Source of the DNA: Magnetovibrio sp.
Lineage (GTDB): Bacteria > Pseudomonadota > Alphaproteobacteria > Rhodospirillales > Magnetovibrionaceae
Length of the DNA stretch: 8,699 nucleotides
Direction of reading: 5' to 3'
Assembly (NCBI GenBank): GCA_016763895.1
Contig: JAESSV010000042.1
Location: 1 to 8,699, forward strand
The position numbers and the translations under genes were made by a program. The notes under the pieces were generated by a model that saw nothing but the letters and a program-made list of their open reading frames with translations, was not told where the DNA came from and did no database searches. Numbering within the stretch: the stretch's first letter is position 1; every line of letters begins with the position of its first letter. Positions 6,823 to 8,699 of the stretch are shown one piece after another.

Positions 6823-7221
6823 ATGTTTGAACTGCATCCCACCTTAATCAAAGACACCGTTGAAATTACGCGTTTGACCATTTGTCGCGTTTTGTTGATC
6901 CGCGACGAGACATATCCGTGGATTGTTTTGGTGCCCGAACGCGAAGGATTGCGGGACTTAGACGATTTAAGCGCCACAGATCGGACCATCGTTATGGCTG
7001 AAATTGACCAGGTCTCGAAGGCTCTTAAATCCCTTGTGAAGCCTTATAAGATAAATGTAGCGGCCTTGGGCAATATGGTTGAACAGTTGCACATTCACGT
7101 CATTGCCCGGTTTCAAGACGATGCGGCTTGGCCTGCCCCGGTATGGGGGGTGGTTCCCGGCGTGGATTATTCTGAGGCAAAACGCACCAATATGGTCAAA
7201 CGATTGAGAAAAATTTTATGA
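6823..7221 (+). CDS. HIT-domain protein (histidine triad nucleotide hydrolase/transferase family)
   Basis: This cytoplasmic protein of 132 residues belongs to the HIT superfamily, whose members hydrolyse or transfer nucleoside phosphoester groups such as diadenosine polyphosphates through a histidine-nucleotide intermediate. It is homologous to the short proteobacterial group starting MFELHPxLxxDT with YPWIVLVPER (31-40), LNVA/INVAALGN (77-84) and a C-terminal AAWPAPVWG (101-109). The active-site strand reads QLHIHVIAR (88-96). Aligned to the H-x-H-x-H-x-x motif, the first His is Gln88, while the nucleophilic central His90 and third His92 remain; this variant appears normal for the group. The start is the ATG at 6823, preceded by an AAAGAG purine run. 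The gene is divergent from DUF1491 and 85 bases upstream of the sensor kinase. The physiological substrate is unknown. Confidence 0.88.
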   Translation: MFELHPTLIKDTVEITRLTICRVLLIRDETYPWIVLVPEREGLRDLDDLSATDRTIVMAEIDQVSKALKSLVKPYKINVAALGNMVEQLHIHVIARFQDDAAWPAPVWGVVPGVDYSEAKRTNMVKRLRKIL

Positions 7222-7236
7222 CTCATCTGGAAAACT

Positions 7237-7264
7237 TTGCACCTTGAACAACTTCGCGTATCTT
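7237..7264 (+). promoter_or_regulatory. Candidate sigma70 promoter of the sensor kinase gene
   Basis: A -35-like TTGCAC (7237-7242) and a -10-like TATCTT (7259-7264) are 16 bases apart, in the 85-base gap between the HIT stop and the kinase start. Transcription would begin near 7271, about 36 bases before the ATG. An overlapping alternative is TTGAAC with TAAATC, spaced 15 bases. No terminator hairpin was seen in the gap, so read-through from the HIT gene is also possible. Confidence 0.4.
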
Positions 7265-7306
7265 TAAATCAACGCAATCATTTCCGTCCTCAAGGTTCTA
7301 AGGCAT

Positions 7307-8699
7307 ATGAAAACGGACAAGACAAACTTAGCTTTTCGCTTAAACACATTGCCCATTCGCACCAAACTTTTTTTGGTGTCGACCTTGGTGATGCTGGCTC
7401 TTATCACCTTGCCCAGTCTCAGCCTGTACCGGGACGCCTCCATCCAGAATATGAACAAAACCCGCTTTGAAATTTTATCGCTTGATCGCATGCTTTTGGA
7501 ATTACAGCGCAATCAAAATGATTTTGTAAATTTATTCGAACTCAAATACCTAGATGAATTTAGCGCCACATTTGAAACCTTTGTGGAAACGACGGAAAAT
7601 ATCAAAGAGCAATTTTGGAATCTTAAGCTGCCCATCGACACCTTGGAACAATTGGTGATGTTGACCAGTGATTATCAATATTTGTTTGAGGTGATGGCGG
7701 AACAAAAAATTCTGATCGGGCAAGATTACTCGCAAGGCATTCTCAATAAAATTTATACGGGTCTGACCAAGCTACAAAAAGATATTGATCGCATTGAAGA
7801 ACCCGGCAACGTTCGACAAATGTTGAAAAATGACTTGGTCATGTTGCAATTGCCCATTCAAGAAAATCAGGTTTTGCAATATGAAGCCGAAATAGAGGCC
7901 TTGGATGTTCGTTTTGCTAAAATGGCGCAAACCATAAACGACCAAATTTCAAATCCAGATTTCCGCGCCACGCTTATGGATTCCCTCCTTAAATACCGCC
8001 AAGACACCCGGGATCTAAACGCTGCAAATCACACCATCGGGCTGACCTATGAAGATGGGATCAAGGGTAATATCAGCTTGATCGTGAATGCCGCCCACCT
8101 GATTTTAAATCGCCTAAATACCGAAGTGAACGCGGCCATTACCCGTCAAGAACACAAGCTCAACACGTTGTTGAGCACGTTGGCTGTTTTCTTTCTCATT
8201 GCCTTTGTTTTGACGATCTTCATGTTATCAAGGTCAATCAGCGTTCCCATCCAAAACGTGACCTCATTTATGACGCGCTTGGCCGATGGCGATTTGGACT
8301 TTGACATCCCCGATGAACCCCGCAAGGATGAAATCGGCGATATGTTTAAAGCCCTCAGAGTCTTTAAAATGGGCGCTATTATTCGTCAACGGACCCAACT
8401 TGCCTTGCGCACCGCCCATGACGAACTGGAAAGCCGTGTTGAAGAACGCACCAAAGAGCTCAGCGATGAAGTTTATGAACGACGCATTACCGAGGTGAAG
8501 CTGTTACACGCCCGCGAAGATGCCGAAAGCGCCAACCGCGCAAAATCCCAATTTCTGGCCAGCATGAGCCGCGAATTGCGCACCCCGTTGAACGCCATCA
8601 TTGGCTATGCGGAAATGTTGCAAGAAGACGCCGAAGATGCAGGCAATGTGATTTTGGTCGAAGATTTGAGCAAAATTCATTCCTCGGGCAAACATTTGC
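7307..8699 (+). CDS. Membrane sensor histidine kinase, HAMP domain, H-box His replaced by Arg (3' end outside window)
   Basis: The frame from ATG 7307 is open to the window edge (464 full codons); a stop at 7265-7267 and no other usable start fix the beginning. TM1 is about 20-40 ([20 protein letters not shown]) and TM2 about 288-308. Between them is a sensor region of some 245 residues, predicted mostly helical with many Leu, Gln and Glu and no PAS- or Cache-like motif that I recognise. A HAMP domain follows (about 309-360, with SVPIQNV and [13 protein letters not shown]), then a coiled coil (about 366-412, with [13 protein letters not shown]). The dimerisation segment is [23 protein letters not shown] (415-437). 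In a canonical kinase the H-box is SHELRTP; here residue 422 is Arg, codon CGC at 8570-8572, where CAC would give His. The catalytic ATPase domain and any receiver domain lie beyond the window. The ribosome site is weak (AAGG 3 bases from the ATG). The signal and partner are unknown. Confidence 0.88.
   Translation, partial: MKTDKTNLAFRLNTLPIRTKLFLVSTLVMLALITLPSLSLYRDASIQNMNKTRFEILSLDRMLLELQRNQNDFVNLFELKYLDEFSATFETFVETTENIKEQFWNLKLPIDTLEQLVMLTSDYQYLFEVMAEQKILIGQDYSQGILNKIYTGLTKLQKDIDRIEEPGNVRQMLKNDLVMLQLPIQENQVLQYEAEIEALDVRFAKMAQTINDQISNPDFRATLMDSLLKYRQDTRDLNAANHTIGLTYEDGIKGNISLIVNAAHLILNRLNTEVNAAITRQEHKLNTLLSTLAVFFLIAFVLTIFMLSRSISVPIQNVTSFMTRLADGDLDFDIPDEPRKDEIGDMFKALRVFKMGAIIRQRTQLALRTAHDELESRVEERTKELSDEVYERRITEVKLLHAREDAESANRAKSQFLASMSRELRTPLNAIIGYAEMLQEDAEDAGNVILVEDLSKIHSSGKHL

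Noticed and set aside
6762..6989. N-terminal extension of the DUF1491 frame to a start at 6989
   Set aside because: The conserved DUF1491 start is at 6761 with its own ribosome site; the extension is antisense to the HIT gene.
1..8699. CRISPR array, tRNA/rRNA gene, insertion sequence or attachment site
   Set aside because: No regularly spaced direct repeats, tRNA-like cloverleaf, transposase motif or terminal inverted repeats were seen by eye.

Overview
The window looks like alphaproteobacterial chromosome, possibly a Rhodospirillales-type lineage. This rests on a DUF1491 protein (a family I know from alphaproteobacteria), a marR–adaptor–RND operon of alphaproteobacterial style, and roughly 50% GC. 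The genus cannot be named from the sequence.

Layout, left to right. (1) Positions 2–1621, plus strand: the 3' part of a KAP-family P-loop NTPase. The window edge cuts its Walker A motif. It ends in a short leucine-rich-repeat domain encoded by AT-richer DNA. (2) Positions 1618–6360, minus strand: an efflux operon read right to left, made of a MarR-family regulator, a periplasmic adaptor (membrane fusion protein) and a 1031-residue RND pump. The cistrons are separated by 2 and 4 bases. The adaptor is split by an in-frame TAA at 5609–5611 into an N-terminal membrane-anchor piece and a C-terminal lipoyl/barrel piece. No outer-membrane channel gene is visible. The RND and KAP genes converge and their stop codons overlap by 4 bases. 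(3) Positions 6362–6428: a short gap holding a probable promoter and an imperfect palindrome upstream of marR, a natural place for autoregulation. (4) Positions 6429–6761 (minus, DUF1491) and 6823–7221 (plus, HIT-family hydrolase): a divergent pair sharing a 61-base intergenic region. (5) Positions 7307 to the right edge, plus strand: a membrane sensor histidine kinase (two TM segments, a large helical extracytoplasmic region, HAMP, coiled coil, dimerisation/H-box region). It is truncated by the window before its ATPase domain, and the conserved phosphoacceptor histidine of the H-box is an arginine.

The efflux genes form one unit: the MarR protein probably represses its own promoter, and the adaptor and RND pump should work as an inner-membrane drug/proton exchanger. 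The nonsense codon may have disabled the adaptor. The KAP–LRR protein is the best candidate for an under-described system, since it resembles NTPase-plus-sensor proteins involved in phage exclusion. The damaged adaptor and the kinase without its histidine are the other main anomalies. No tRNA, rRNA, CRISPR, insertion sequence or convincing rho-independent terminator was seen, and no gene-free stretch exceeds 300 bases.
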